Positions 26,846 through 35,898 of a stretch of DNA of 64,000 bases are shown one piece after another. Position 1 is the stretch's first letter; every line of letters starts with the position of its first letter. The notes under the pieces were generated by a model. The model was not told the origin of the DNA and searched no databases. It saw only the letters and a program-made list of their open reading frames with translations. Source of the stretch: Zhengella mangrovi (GTDB taxonomy: Bacteria > Pseudomonadota > Alphaproteobacteria > Rhizobiales > Rhizobiaceae); contig NZ_PDVP01000006.1 in assembly GCF_002727065.1 (NCBI RefSeq), positions 1 to 64,000 of the forward strand, given 5' to 3'. The position numbers and the translations under genes are program-made.

Positions 26846-27715
26846 CTATTCCAGGTGCGGCGGATTGAAGGCCACACCGTAGGCTTCGGCAATCTCGTCC
26901 AGCCTGCCGGAATTTTTCAATTCCGTCATCACGTCGCCGGCGGCATAGCCAAGATCGCGGCTGTTTTCCTTGACTGCCATGCCGATGGGCCACTGCCGCC
27001 GGACAATGCCGGGCATGGGCGGCTGGGCGATCGCGGTCTCGATCCTGCCGCGCGCCAGGAAGGCCAGGTACTGGCACTGGGCCAGCGAGCCCATGTAGGC
27101 GGCCTCGTTGCCCGCCAGGAAGCTTTCGAAGGCGGCATCGAGCGTGCGGCCGCGGCGAATGGATTCCTGCAACTGGCCGCGGAAGGCATTGGACAGGAAG
27201 AAGTCGGAGGCGGAGTCCAGTTCCACGCCGATCGGGTTGGTGACGAAGCGGCCGAAGGTCGACACTTCCGGGATCCGGGCGGTGTCGAAGAGAACGGCGT
27301 GCTCCTCGCCGAAATAGGGATTGAACAGGATGGCCAGCGATTCCGCACGCACTTCCAGCGTGCGGTCATAGGGCACGTGAAGCATGATGTCGGCGGCCTT
27401 GCGGGCGACGATGTCGCCCTTCCAGACATTCACCCGCAGGTCGTCATCGACGTTCTCGTCGGCCTGGCGGACCAGGAGTTCCAGTTCGACGCCGAGGCCC
27501 CTGGCGATCTCGCGGGCGATATCGACATCGATACCGGTCATCTCGCCGTCCTTCATGAAGGACCAGGGCGGATTGTCGGCGTAGACGAAGATGACGATCC
27601 GCCCGGCCTTCACCACGTCATCGAGCGGGCGGGCCAGAACGGACGTCGCCGGCGCCATGGCGAGCATGGCGGCCAGCGGTGCGAACAACAGGCGGCGGCG
27701 ATCGATCCCGGTCAT
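26846..27715 (-). CDS. Quinoprotein-associated periplasmic binding protein (XoxJ/MoxJ-like)
   Basis: 289 residues with an RR-containing signal (DRRRLLFAPLAAML). SBP_bac_3-like fold: VYADNPPWSFMKDGEMTGID and a KAADIMLHVPYDRT segment. XoxJ/MxaJ proteins lack transporters and are thought to hold the dehydrogenase open for PQQ/metal insertion; this one matches the TIGR03871-type proteins beside ped/xox enzymes. It lies between the cytochrome and carrier genes in the leftward operon. GGAG 7 bases upstream of the ATG. Confidence 0.87.
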   Translation of the reverse strand: MTGIDRRRLLFAPLAAMLAMAPATSVLARPLDDVVKAGRIVIFVYADNPPWSFMKDGEMTGIDVDIAREIARGLGVELELLVRQADENVDDDLRVNVWKGDIVARKAADIMLHVPYDRTLEVRAESLAILFNPYFGEEHAVLFDTARIPEVSTFGRFVTNPIGVELDSASDFFLSNAFRGQLQESIRRGRTLDAAFESFLAGNEAAYMGSLAQCQYLAFLARGRIETAIAQPPMPGIVRRQWPIGMAVKENSRDLGYAAGDVMTELKNSGRLDEIAEAYGVAFNPPHLE

Positions 27716-27758
27716 GCCGCCGCTCCACGATCATGCGGAACGGACTGCATGGCGGACC

Positions 27759-28202
27759 TCACTCGTCCTGCGGGCGGGTCTCGACGTAGGACCGGATGGC
27801 CCACATCGCTTCCTGGCTCAGCACGTTCTCGAACGGCGGCATCTTGTAGGTGCCGTTCTGGCTGTAGCCATGGCGGATGCGCTGGAGAAACCACTCGTCG
27901 CCATCGATGCCCTCGTCGAGATAACGCAGGTCCGGGGCGATACCGCCGGAGATCACCTCCAGGCCGTGGCAGCGGGCGCAGTTCTGGTTGTAGCCCGACG
28001 AGCCGATCTCGATGGCCAGCTTGTACTGGTCGCCGCCCTTGACGCGATAGGGGTTTTCCTCGGCCCATTCGTCGCCGATCGGATCGAGGCCTGTGGTATC
28101 GACGGGCTGCGGCTGCACGTCGCCATGGCCGAAGACCTGGGTCACCGGCACGGCCGCCAGGAATGCGGCAAGGGTGTATCGGATGACGGTTTCGCTTTTC
28201 AT
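27759..28202 (-). CDS. pedF: Cytochrome c-550 (PedF-type electron acceptor)
   Basis: 147 residues. The signal peptide ends near FGHG. One heme-c site, NCARCHG (C75, C78, H79), and a likely axial methionine M121 (TYKMPPFENVLS). Size and motifs (GGIAPDLRYL, EEWFLQ-like DEWFLQRIRHGY) match cytochrome c-550 PedF, which takes electrons from PQQ-dehydrogenases. First gene of the leftward operon, divergent from the ABC binding-protein gene across a 219-bp promoter region. GGGAGGAAAAG precedes the ATG. Confidence 0.9.
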   Translation of the reverse strand: MKSETVIRYTLAAFLAAVPVTQVFGHGDVQPQPVDTTGLDPIGDEWAEENPYRVKGGDQYKLAIEIGSSGYNQNCARCHGLEVISGGIAPDLRYLDEGIDGDEWFLQRIRHGYSQNGTYKMPPFENVLSQEAMWAIRSYVETRPQDE

Positions 28203-28421
28203 GTCTTTTCCTCCCGTCCGGTCCTCCTCAAGACCGGCATGACCAAGTCCTGATTTGGTGTATCAACCGCCATCGGGGGGCAACATTGTCCTTTGGTGCA
28301 GAGTTGGCGGCGCCGGACCTGTACTTTTTGGCAATTGGCGTCTTGCGGTGCCGCCTTATCGTCACCTAGCCTGCTTCAAAAGACCAAGCGCACCGCGCAA
28401 AAACAGGCACGGGAGGAGACC
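28203..28421. promoter_or_regulatory. Divergent promoter region of the two PQQ operons
   Basis: 219 bp between the start codons of the cytochrome c-550 gene (-) and the ABC binding-protein gene (+). The centre is relatively AT-rich and includes TGATTTGGTGTATCA, a partly dyad-symmetric stretch near 28250-28264 that could be an operator. No sigma-factor consensus was identified with confidence. Confidence 0.5.
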
Positions 28422-29609
28422 ATGGCACGGTTTGGCGCCACGCTTGCGCTCGGCGTATGGGGATGCCTGGCATCGACGGGTGCGGCGTTCTGCCAGCAGG
28501 ACGTGCTCTCCGTGGAGATCGTCTACATCCAGCAGCAGCCCGACCGGCCGCCGGTGCTTTCCAACCTGGTGCAATGGCCCGGGGACGAGGGCCAGCAGGG
28601 CGCCCGGCTCGGCATTGCCGACAACAACACCACCGGCAAGTTCCTGAAACAGGAATACCGGCTTTCGGAGGTCGTCGTGGCGCCGGGCGAGGATGCCGTG
28701 GCGGCGGCGCGCAAGGCGCTGGACGGCGGGGCGAAGCTGGCCGTCGTCAACGTGCCCGGAGAGGCCCTGAAGGCGATAGCGGCGCTTCCCGAAGCCGCCG
28801 ACGACCTGATCTTCAACGCCGGCAGCGCCGATGACGACCTGCGCTCGCAGGCCTGCGCGGGCAACGTTCTGCACACGCTGCCCTCGCGGGCCATGCTGTC
28901 CGACGCGCTGATGCAGTTCCTCGCCAAGCGGCAGTGGCGCTCGCTTTTCCTGATCGAGGGCAACCGGCCGGGCGACCACGCCTTCGCCACCGCGATCCGG
29001 CGGTCGGCGAAGAAGTTCGGCCTGTCGATCGACCACGAAAAGGAATGGCTGGCCGATGCCGACATGCGGCGCAACGCAGCGCAGGAGGTTCCGGTCTTCA
29101 CGCAGGCGCGCTCCTACGACGTCGTCGTCGTCACCGACGAGGATCACGATTACGGGCAATACGTGCTCTACAACACCTGGCTGCCGCGGCCGGTGGCGGG
29201 TTCGGCCGGCATACGGCCGGCGGCCTGGGACCGGGTGGTCGAGCAATGGGGCGCGGCGCAATTGCAGTCGCGCTTCGAGGCACATGCCGGACGCGGGATG
29301 ATGGACGTGGACTATGCCGCCTGGGCGGGGGTTCGCTCCATCGGCGAAGCCGTGACGCGGGTCAAGTCGACGGACGTCGCGGCCATTCGCGGCTTCGTCC
29401 TGTCCGACCAGTTCTCGCTCGGCGGTTTCAAGGGCGCCAAGATGACCTACCGGACCTGGAACGGCCAGTTGCGCCAGCCCGTGCCCCTGGTCCAGCCGCT
29501 GGCGGTCGTCGCGCTGACGCCGCTGGAGGGCTTCCTTCACCAGCGCACCGAACTGGACACGCTCGGCCTCGACCAGCCGGAAAGCCAATGCAACGCCTTC
29601 AAGGAATGA
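28422..29609 (+). CDS. PQQ-catabolism-associated ABC transporter substrate-binding protein
   Basis: 395 residues from the ATG at 28422 (GGGAGGAG upstream), signal peptide ending near AAFCQQ. Periplasmic-binding fold of the branched-chain amino-acid type (EIVYIQQQPDRPP, VVTDEDHDYGQYVLYNTW, RGMMDVDYAAWAGVRSIGEA), matching the TIGR03863 group found only with ped-like loci. The ligand is unknown, although the partner permease is of exporter type. First of five co-directional genes. Confidence 0.88.
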   Translation: MARFGATLALGVWGCLASTGAAFCQQDVLSVEIVYIQQQPDRPPVLSNLVQWPGDEGQQGARLGIADNNTTGKFLKQEYRLSEVVVAPGEDAVAAARKALDGGAKLAVVNVPGEALKAIAALPEAADDLIFNAGSADDDLRSQACAGNVLHTLPSRAMLSDALMQFLAKRQWRSLFLIEGNRPGDHAFATAIRRSAKKFGLSIDHEKEWLADADMRRNAAQEVPVFTQARSYDVVVVTDEDHDYGQYVLYNTWLPRPVAGSAGIRPAAWDRVVEQWGAAQLQSRFEAHAGRGMMDVDYAAWAGVRSIGEAVTRVKSTDVAAIRGFVLSDQFSLGGFKGAKMTYRTWNGQLRQPVPLVQPLAVVALTPLEGFLHQRTELDTLGLDQPESQCNAFKE

Positions 29610-29614
29610 GACGC

Positions 29615-30601
29615 ATGTTTCGCACGCTTGCCGCCACCGCAGCCCTCGTCTGCCTGACATCGACCACCGCGCTGGCCCACTGGGTCTATGTCAGCAACGA
29701 GAAGGACGACACGGTCTCGGTCATCGACACCGAGACCAACGAGGTGATCAAGACGCTGCAGGTGGGACAGCGGCCGCGCGGCATCACGCTGTCGCACGAT
29801 TTCACCAGGCTCTACGTGTGCGCCTCGGATTCCGACGCGGTGCAGGTGTGGGACGTTGCCACCGACACGCTCATCCACAACCTGCCGTCAGGCGCGGACC
29901 CGGAGCAGTTTGCGCTGCACCCGGACAACAAGCACCTCTACATCGCCAACGAGGACGACGCGATCGCAACCGTCGTGGACGTGGACAGCCGCACCGTGGT
30001 CTCGCAGATCGACGTGGGGGTCGAGCCGGAAGGCATGGCGGTCAGCCACGACGGCAAATGGGCGATCGTGACCTCGGAAACCACCAACATGGCGCACTGG
30101 ATCGACACCGGGACGCAGCAACTGGTCGACAACACGCTGGTGGACCAGCGCCCGCGCGATGCCGAGTTCACCGAGGATGACGGCGAGCTTTGGGTCTCGT
30201 CGGAGATCGGCGGCGTGGTCTCGGTCATCGACACGGCCACCAAGCAGGTGACCCACCGCATCGAGTTCGCCATTCCCGGCGTCTCGAAGGACCGTATCCA
30301 GCCGGTCGGGATCGAGCTGACCAGCGACGGCAAATACGCCTTCATCGCCCTCGGACCGGCCAATCACATCGCGGTGGTCGACCGGACCGACGACGACAAG
30401 GTGATCAAGTACATCCTCGTCGGCCGGCGGGTGTGGCATGCCGCGCTGACGCCGGAAGAGGACAAGCTCTACACGACCAACGGCGTGTCCGGCGACGTCA
30501 CCGTGATCGACGTCGCCAGCCTGAAGGCGGAAAAGACCATCAAGGTCGGACGCTTTCCCTGGGGCGCGGCGATCCTGCCCAAGGACAAGATCCCGCAGTG
30601 A
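29615..30601 (+). CDS. PQQ-associated YVTN beta-propeller protein
   Basis: 328 residues from the ATG at 29615 (AAGGA nine bases upstream; an ATG at 29606 overlaps the previous stop). The signal peptide ends at ALAH. Seven repeats of the YVTN type: WVYVSNEKDDTVSVIDTETN, KHLYIANEDDAIATVVDV, LYTTNGVSGDVTVIDV. Corresponds to the TIGR03866 propeller of PQQ-dependent catabolism loci, a probable periplasmic partner or scaffold. No PQQ-binding W-motifs, so not itself a dehydrogenase. Confidence 0.88.
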   Translation: MFRTLAATAALVCLTSTTALAHWVYVSNEKDDTVSVIDTETNEVIKTLQVGQRPRGITLSHDFTRLYVCASDSDAVQVWDVATDTLIHNLPSGADPEQFALHPDNKHLYIANEDDAIATVVDVDSRTVVSQIDVGVEPEGMAVSHDGKWAIVTSETTNMAHWIDTGTQQLVDNTLVDQRPRDAEFTEDDGELWVSSEIGGVVSVIDTATKQVTHRIEFAIPGVSKDRIQPVGIELTSDGKYAFIALGPANHIAVVDRTDDDKVIKYILVGRRVWHAALTPEEDKLYTTNGVSGDVTVIDVASLKAEKTIKVGRFPWGAAILPKDKIPQ

Positions 30602-30629
30602 CACCAATGTTTTCCAGGGAGGAGACCCG

Positions 30630-31034
30630 ATGAAACGTGCCATCATTCTTGCCTTCGCCACCGCCTTGCTCGGCAGTCCGGCCCTTGCCCAGTCCGGCCT
30701 TGTCGGCAGGGCGCAGGACCTGCCCGGCATCACGCTGTCGTCGGGCATGCCGCTGGCCGACAAGCCGCTCGAGCTGGAAGCGGGCGTCTACTACCGGATC
30801 GCGATCAAGGCCGACGGCTCGGCCGAGATGGCGCTCAGCGGGCCGGCCTTCTTCCGCAACTGCTGGGTCAACGAGATCGTCATCAGCGATATCGAGGTGC
30901 GGCCGATCGGCGTGGATTCCATCGAGTTCGACGACGAGGGCGAAGCGACCATCAGCTTCATCTGCATCAAGCCCGGCCAGTTCGAACTGCGGGCGCCGGG
31001 GACGGAACCGCTCGCGGTGACCGTGAAGGAGTGA
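30630..31034 (+). CDS. Small secreted protein of the PQQ/ABC operon, function unknown
   Basis: 134 residues with a clear signal peptide (MKRAIILAFATALLGSPALAQ). The mature part is all-beta in appearance: GVYYRIAIKADGSAEMAL, FFRNCWVNEIVISDIEV and a C-terminal FICIKPGQFELRAP, reminiscent of a cupredoxin-like sandwich, with two cysteines but no standard copper-ligand set. GGGAGGAG precedes the ATG. Position between the propeller and the ABC ATPase suggests a periplasmic accessory; I cannot name a family. Confidence 0.7.
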   Translation: MKRAIILAFATALLGSPALAQSGLVGRAQDLPGITLSSGMPLADKPLELEAGVYYRIAIKADGSAEMALSGPAFFRNCWVNEIVISDIEVRPIGVDSIEFDDEGEATISFICIKPGQFELRAPGTEPLAVTVKE

Positions 31035-31074
31035 TGGACTTGAACCGCGACCGGTCCCGGCGCAAGGTCGCGCC

Positions 31075-31833
31075 ATGACGCAGACGAGCGATCCCGCGAC
31101 CATGGCCCTGGCCGTACAGGACCTGACCTTCCACTACGGACGGCGCAAGGCGCTGGACGCGGTGTCCCTCGCCATTCCCGCCGGTCGCACGACGATCCTG
31201 CTCGGACCGAACGGGGCCGGCAAGTCGACCCTGTTCTCGCTCATCAGCGGGCTGTTCGCACCGCAGGCCGGCCGCATCGCCATTGCCGGGCGCGATCTCG
31301 TTCGCACCGGGGCGGCCGCGCTGGCGCCGCTCGGCATCGTGTTCCAGGCGCAGACGCTGGACCTGGACCTGACCGTGCAGCAGAACCTGCGCTATTTCTG
31401 CGCGCTGCGCGGCATGGCGCGCCGCGAGGCCGATGCGCGGATCGCGGAGGAACTCGACCAGTTTTCCATGGGCGACCGGCTGACCGACAAGGTGCGCTCG
31501 CTCAACGGCGGCCACCGGCGCCGCGTCGAGATCGCCCGTGCCCTGCTGCACCGGCCGGCGATCCTTCTGCTCGACGAACCGACCGTCGGCCTCGACATCC
31601 CGACGCGGCGCGACCTCATCGCGCGGCTGCACGAGCGGGCCCGGACGGACAATGTGGCGCTGCTCTGGGCGACACACCTGATCGACGAGGTGGACGCGGA
31701 CGACCACGTGATCGTGCTGCACAAGGGGGCGATCGTGGCGGAGGGCCAGCCGGCGGCATTGCTGGACAAGACCGGGGCAGACGACCTGGGCGGCGCCTTT
31801 GCCGTGCTGACGCCGGAGGCGCGCGCGGCATGA
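31075..31833 (+). CDS. PQQ-associated ABC exporter ATP-binding protein
   Basis: 252 residues. Walker A GPNGAGKSTL, a degenerate signature LNGGHRRRVEIARAL instead of LSGGQ, Walker B ILLLDEPTVGLD and switch WATHLIDEVD. It matches the ATPase of the ped-type ABC system (TIGR03864 group; CcmA/NodI-like). The LNGGH signature is shared by NodI/DrrA-like exporters. It overlaps the permease gene by 4 bases. An in-frame ATG at 31101 is an alternative start. Confidence 0.9.
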   Translation: MTQTSDPATMALAVQDLTFHYGRRKALDAVSLAIPAGRTTILLGPNGAGKSTLFSLISGLFAPQAGRIAIAGRDLVRTGAAALAPLGIVFQAQTLDLDLTVQQNLRYFCALRGMARREADARIAEELDQFSMGDRLTDKVRSLNGGHRRRVEIARALLHRPAILLLDEPTVGLDIPTRRDLIARLHERARTDNVALLWATHLIDEVDADDHVIVLHKGAIVAEGQPAALLDKTGADDLGGAFAVLTPEARAA

Positions 31834-32630
31834 ACGGCCCCTCCCCCCTGCGCGCCTTTGGCGGCATTGCCCGGCGCGAACTGCTGCGCTTCCTGAACCA
31901 GCGGGAGCGGTTCTTCGCCGCGCTGGTGCGCCCGCTGGTCTGGCTGATCGTCTTCGCCGCCGGGTTCCGCGCCGCGCTGGGGCTTTCCATCATCCCGCCC
32001 TACCAAACCTACATCACCTACGAGGTCTACATCATCCCGGGGCTGCTCGGCATGATCCAGCTTTTCAACGGCATGCAGTCCTCGCTCTCGATGGTCTACG
32101 ACCAGGAGATGGGTTCCATGCGCGTGCTGCTGACGACGCCGCTGCCGCGCTGGTTCCTGCTGCTGTCCAAGCTGATGGCCGGGGTGACGGTCTCCATCGT
32201 CCAGGCCTATGCCTTTCTCGTCATCGCCATCCTGTTCGGGATCGACATCCCGGTTCCGGGCCTGCTGCCGGTGCTTCCCGCGCTGATCCTGGCCGGGCTG
32301 ATGGTCGGCGCGCTCGGCCTGTTGCTCGCCTCGGTCATCAAGCAGCTGGAAAATTTCGCCGGGGTGATGAACTTCGTCATTTTCCCGATGTTCTTCCTGT
32401 CGACGGCGCTCTACCCGGTCTGGAAGATGCAGGAGGCCAGCGCCGTGCTGGCCGCGATCTGCGAATGGAACCCGTTTTCGCAGGGCATCGAACTGATCCG
32501 CTTCGCGCTCTATGGCCAGGTCAACTGGCTGGCACTGGCGATGACGGCCGGCAGCGGGCTGGTCTTCTTCCTGGCGGCAAGCTGGGCCTTCGATCCCTCG
32601 CGCAGGTTCCGCGCCGGGCGCACGGCGTGA
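31830..32630 (+). CDS. PQQ-associated ABC-2 type permease (PedC-like)
   Basis: 266 residues with six membrane segments of the ABC-2 exporter family: RPLVWLIVFAAGFRA, YIIPGLLGMIQLFNGMQ, VYDQEMGSMRVLLTTPLPRW and FFLSTALYPVWKMQ. Pairs with the ATPase upstream. Family members near PQQ alcohol dehydrogenases are called alcohol ABC transporter permease (TIGR03861), but what they move is not known. Last gene of the rightward operon; it ends 4 bp before the convergent ABC ATPase stop. Confidence 0.9.
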   Translation: MNGPSPLRAFGGIARRELLRFLNQRERFFAALVRPLVWLIVFAAGFRAALGLSIIPPYQTYITYEVYIIPGLLGMIQLFNGMQSSLSMVYDQEMGSMRVLLTTPLPRWFLLLSKLMAGVTVSIVQAYAFLVIAILFGIDIPVPGLLPVLPALILAGLMVGALGLLLASVIKQLENFAGVMNFVIFPMFFLSTALYPVWKMQEASAVLAAICEWNPFSQGIELIRFALYGQVNWLALAMTAGSGLVFFLAASWAFDPSRRFRAGRTA

Positions 32631-32634
32631 GACT

Positions 32635-33378
32635 TCAGGTGTCCGTCGCCTCGGGCGGATAAAGCGCCAGGATTTCAGCCAGCATGGCGGCCACGGCCTG
32701 CGGCGTGCGCTCCGCCCTCGGCAGATCGACGCGGTAGACGCCACGCACCGTCGCGGGGCGCGCCGAGAGCATGACGATCTCGTCGGCCAGTTCGAGCGCC
32801 TCGCGCAGGTTGTGGGTGACCATGAGCGCCGTGGTCGGGCGGGCCGACCAGACCTCCATCAACAGCCTGCGCAGCCGCTCGGCGGTCGGTTCATCCAGCG
32901 AGACGAAGGGTTCGTCGAGCAGAAGCAGGGACGGTTCCAGCGCGAAGGCGCGGGCGATGGCCACGCGGCGCGCCAGGCCAAGCGAGAGCTGGCCGGGAAA
33001 GAAATTCTCCATGCCGGTGAGGCCGAGCGTGGCATAGAGCGCCGAAAGGTCGGCGCGGGCGCGGTCCTCCGGCAGCGGAAGGCGGATGTTGCGGTCGACC
33101 GTGCGCCAGGGCAGAAGACGTGGCTCCTGGAAGACCACGCCGGTCCGTCCCTGTTCCGGCTTGACGATCGTGCCGTCGAACTCGTCCTCCAGGCCGAGGA
33201 TGAGGCGCAGGGTCGTGGTCTTGCCGCAGCCCGACGGACCGACGAGACAGGCGAAGCGCCCTTCGCCCACCGTGAAGGCCAGGTCGCGGATGGTCGTCAA
33301 CCGGCCGCCGTCCGTCGTCTCAAAGCTTTTCTCGCGGATGGAGACCTCAAGCGGCACGGGGCCTCCAGCGGCGCGCAT
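32635..33378 (-). CDS. ABC importer ATP-binding protein (SsuB/TauB-like)
   Basis: 247 residues. Walker A GPSGCGKTTTLR, an atypical signature LSLGLARRVAIARAF in place of LSGGM, Walker B LLLLDEPFVSLD and MVTHNLREALELADEI. Partner of the permease and binding protein encoded just upstream. Overlaps the permease gene by 32 bp, so the two are tightly coupled. Nitrate/sulfonate/taurine-type ATPases import anions or small organics; here the cargo is unknown but the location suggests a link to quinoprotein function. Confidence 0.88.
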   Translation of the reverse strand: MRAAGGPVPLEVSIREKSFETTDGGRLTTIRDLAFTVGEGRFACLVGPSGCGKTTTLRLILGLEDEFDGTIVKPEQGRTGVVFQEPRLLPWRTVDRNIRLPLPEDRARADLSALYATLGLTGMENFFPGQLSLGLARRVAIARAFALEPSLLLLDEPFVSLDEPTAERLRRLLMEVWSARPTTALMVTHNLREALELADEIVMLSARPATVRGVYRVDLPRAERTPQAVAAMLAEILALYPPEATDT

Positions 33379-34114
33379 GGCGCTCGTAGGGCTGGATGAG
33401 CAACAGTTCCACGGCGATCATCACCGCGACGAACGCCAGGGTATAGCCGAGGATGGCCGCGACATCGAAGAACTGGAAATAGAGGTGGATCTGGAAGCCG
33501 ACACCATTGGACCGGCCGAGCAGTTCCACCACGAGAACGATCTTCCAGATCAGCGCGATGCCGGACCGTGCCGAGGCAGCGAAATAGGGCTGAAGCTGCG
33601 GCAGGATCACCTCGCGCAGCGTCGTCAGCCGTGAGAAGCGGAAGACCCGTGCCATCTCCGCGTAATGCGGATCCATGGACCGCGCGCCCTCGCGCATGGT
33701 GACGACCACGTTGGGGATCTTGTTGACCGCGACGGCGCCGATGGCGGCGGCCTCGCTGAGGCCGAACCAGATGTAGGCCAGCACGATGGTGACCAGCGCC
33801 GGGATGTTGATGAAGAGGATGACCCAGGGATCGAAGAACCGGTCGAGACGGGCAGACTGGCCGAGGACGATGCCGATTGCCGAGCCGATGGCCATGGCGG
33901 TGATGAAGGCGCCCGCCACGCGCATCAGCGTCATGGCGAGGTGAAAGGGCAGTTCACCGCTCGCCGTTTCCCGGACCATGAAGGCAAGCACCTGCTCGGG
34001 CGGGGGAAACACCCGCGAGCCGATCCCGTGGGCGGCCACGAACCAGACCACAAAGAGGCCGGCGAGTGACGCCAGGAGCGTCACGGCCGGCCGTGAGTTG
34101 GGCTTGCCAGCCAA
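33347..34114 (-). CDS. ABC importer permease (SsuC/TauC-like)
   Basis: 255 residues with about six membrane segments and the BPD_transp_1 loop (EMARVFRFSRLTTLREVILPQLQPYFAA, EAA motif). Typical length for SsuC/TauC. Lies between the binding-protein and ATPase genes, 14 bp after the former. Confidence 0.9.
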   Translation of the reverse strand: MAGKPNSRPAVTLLASLAGLFVVWFVAAHGIGSRVFPPPEQVLAFMVRETASGELPFHLAMTLMRVAGAFITAMAIGSAIGIVLGQSARLDRFFDPWVILFINIPALVTIVLAYIWFGLSEAAAIGAVAVNKIPNVVVTMREGARSMDPHYAEMARVFRFSRLTTLREVILPQLQPYFAASARSGIALIWKIVLVVELLGRSNGVGFQIHLYFQFFDVAAILGYTLAFVAVMIAVELLLIQPYERHARRWRPRAA

Positions 34115-34128
34115 GGGAGGTCACCCGG

Positions 34129-35115
34129 TCAGAAATTGCTCTTCAGCTCGCTCCAGTAGGTGCCGGGCTGCATCTTCGTCTCGCCGCCCGTCAGCTTGTC
34201 GCCGCCGACGTCCGCCAGCACCTCGAACAGCCTGGCGGCATCGGCCTCTTCCTCGGCCGCCGGCCGCGCCGGGATGCCGTCGCGGTAGCGGTCGCGCAGG
34301 GTCGTCAGCGCCTTGCCCTCGTCCTTGATGGCGCCGCTGTCATGCAGCCGGTCCCATTCGGCATCGGAGCTCTTCATCAGCGCCTTGGTCTCGCGCGAGG
34401 CCTTGACGAAGCCCATGGCGGCCTGGGGATGTTCCTTGGCCCAGCTTTCGTGGAAAATGTAGCCAAGGGCGGACACCGGCCCGGAGGCGCCCAGCGCGTT
34501 GGCGGCATCCTCGGCCGAGACCAGCTTGCGGAAGCCTTCGGCCTCCAGCCGCGCGCTCCAGTGCCAGAAGTTCAGCACGGCATCGAGTTCGCCCAACTTG
34601 GCCTTTTCGGCCAGCAGCGGCGGCGCGCCGTAGGCGATCTCGTTTTCCTTGGCGAGGTCAAGGCCGTAGTCCTTCTTCGCCATGGCCTGGATGAGCAGCC
34701 AGCTCTTGTCGAGCGGGCCGCCGGCCACGCCGAGCGTCTTGCCCTTCAGGTCCGCGACCGACTTCAGCGGCGAACTGCCGGGCACCATGATCATGCCGAC
34801 CGACGACGAATAGGGCACCATGGTCAGGTCGCCGCCGGAGGCACGGTCCCGCGAGACGTCGAGCCAGTCCGACACGATGACATCCACCTCGCCGGCGCGC
34901 AGCGCAACGGCCGTGGCATCCTCGCCGGCAAAGCCGACGATCTCGACATCGACGCCGTTCCTGGTATCGAACCCGTTGGCCTTCATGGCCTTGAGTTCCC
35001 AGTTGACGGTGCCGTATTTCAGCACTCCGACCTTGACCGTATCGGCGGCCTGTGCGGGCAGAATTGCCAGGGCGGCGGCAACGGCAATGGCCGCACCAAA
35101 TGCGCGCTTGAACAT
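34129..35115 (-). CDS. ABC importer substrate-binding protein (SsuA/TauA-like)
   Basis: 328 residues from the ATG at 35115 (GAGGAAATC upstream); the signal peptide ends at PAQAAD. NMT1/SsuA-like fold: KVGVLKYGTVNWELKAMKANG, VSDWLDVSRDRASGGDL, LKGKTLGVAGGPLDKSWLL and LDAVLNFWHWSARL. The last is found in binding proteins adjacent to PQQ loci. Divergent from the CxxxCW gene across 144 bp. Ligand unknown. Confidence 0.88.
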   Translation of the reverse strand: MFKRAFGAAIAVAAALAILPAQAADTVKVGVLKYGTVNWELKAMKANGFDTRNGVDVEIVGFAGEDATAVALRAGEVDVIVSDWLDVSRDRASGGDLTMVPYSSSVGMIMVPGSSPLKSVADLKGKTLGVAGGPLDKSWLLIQAMAKKDYGLDLAKENEIAYGAPPLLAEKAKLGELDAVLNFWHWSARLEAEGFRKLVSAEDAANALGASGPVSALGYIFHESWAKEHPQAAMGFVKASRETKALMKSSDAEWDRLHDSGAIKDEGKALTTLRDRYRDGIPARPAAEEEADAARLFEVLADVGGDKLTGGETKMQPGTYWSELKSNF

Positions 35116-35259
35116 GATTTCCTCCTCAGGCGGGCAACGACTGGCGTTGCCGGTTCTCCTCACCCATCATCCTAGGGCGAAGCCGGCAAAGGGCGAATTG
35201 CACTATGGTACAGATGCCGGCGGCCACAAGGGCATGCACAATCATGCGCGGGAGGAAAG

Positions 35260-35853
35260 ATGCGCATGCGCAGAGCGGTCACGCTGTTTGCAGTGCTGGC
35301 GATTGCCATGACCAGCCATGCCCTGCCGGCCGTGGCCGGCGGCGGCGACAGGCTGCCGGACGGCGTCGACCCGGCCACCGGCTTCCGCATGCAGCGCTAC
35401 CGCGCGCCGACACCCGACAGCCTGCCCGGCGGCAGCGTGGCCGACACGGCGGCGGTGCGCGCGGCGATGGCTGACGGGCGGACGATCCTGATCGACGTCT
35501 ATCCGCCCAAGGGCGCCGGACCGGATCCGCTCGACGGCTCGTGGCGCAACGCCGAAACGCGGGACAACATCCCCGGCTCCGCCTGGCTGCCGGAAGTGGG
35601 GCGCGGTTACCTGACCGACGACTACGCGACCTATTTCCGGCGCAACCTGGCGGCCCTGACGAAGGGCGACATGGACCGCCCGCTGCTGTTCTATTGCACC
35701 GCCGATTGCTGGCAAGGCTGGAACGCTGCACGGCGGGCGATCGTCTGGGGCCACCGCGCAGTCAGCTGGTATCCCGGCGGAACCGACCAGTGGATGCTCG
35801 ACGGCGGCGAAACCGCGCCGGCGGAAGCGGTCAATTTTCTCGACGAACCGTGA
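35260..35853 (+). CDS. PQQ-catabolism-associated CxxxCW rhodanese-like protein
   Basis: 197 residues with a signal peptide (LFAVLAIAMTSHALPAVAGG). Rhodanese-like core: TILIDVYPP, RDNIPGSAWLPEVGRG and RPLLFYCTADCWQGWNAARRA, where the catalytic-loop cysteine is part of C-TAD-CW. This is the TIGR03865 protein of PQQ loci; possible disulfide or sulfur-transfer role in maturation (inferred). GGGAGGAAAG precedes the ATG; a second ATG two codons in is possible. Confidence 0.88.
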   Translation: MRMRRAVTLFAVLAIAMTSHALPAVAGGGDRLPDGVDPATGFRMQRYRAPTPDSLPGGSVADTAAVRAAMADGRTILIDVYPPKGAGPDPLDGSWRNAETRDNIPGSAWLPEVGRGYLTDDYATYFRRNLAALTKGDMDRPLLFYCTADCWQGWNAARRAIVWGHRAVSWYPGGTDQWMLDGGETAPAEAVNFLDEP

Positions 35854-35898
35854 CGGAGACCGGCGGGCAGCCGCCGGCCAGGGAGTGCTGACAGGCTC

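Noticed and set aside
28362-29660. 432-codon minus-strand frame
   Set aside because: Antisense of the PQQ-associated binding-protein gene, which has signal peptide and ribosome site.
34129-35115. Assignment of the importer to taurine or sulfonate uptake
   Set aside because: Only fold-level similarity to SsuA/TauA; no sulfonate monooxygenase genes nearby.
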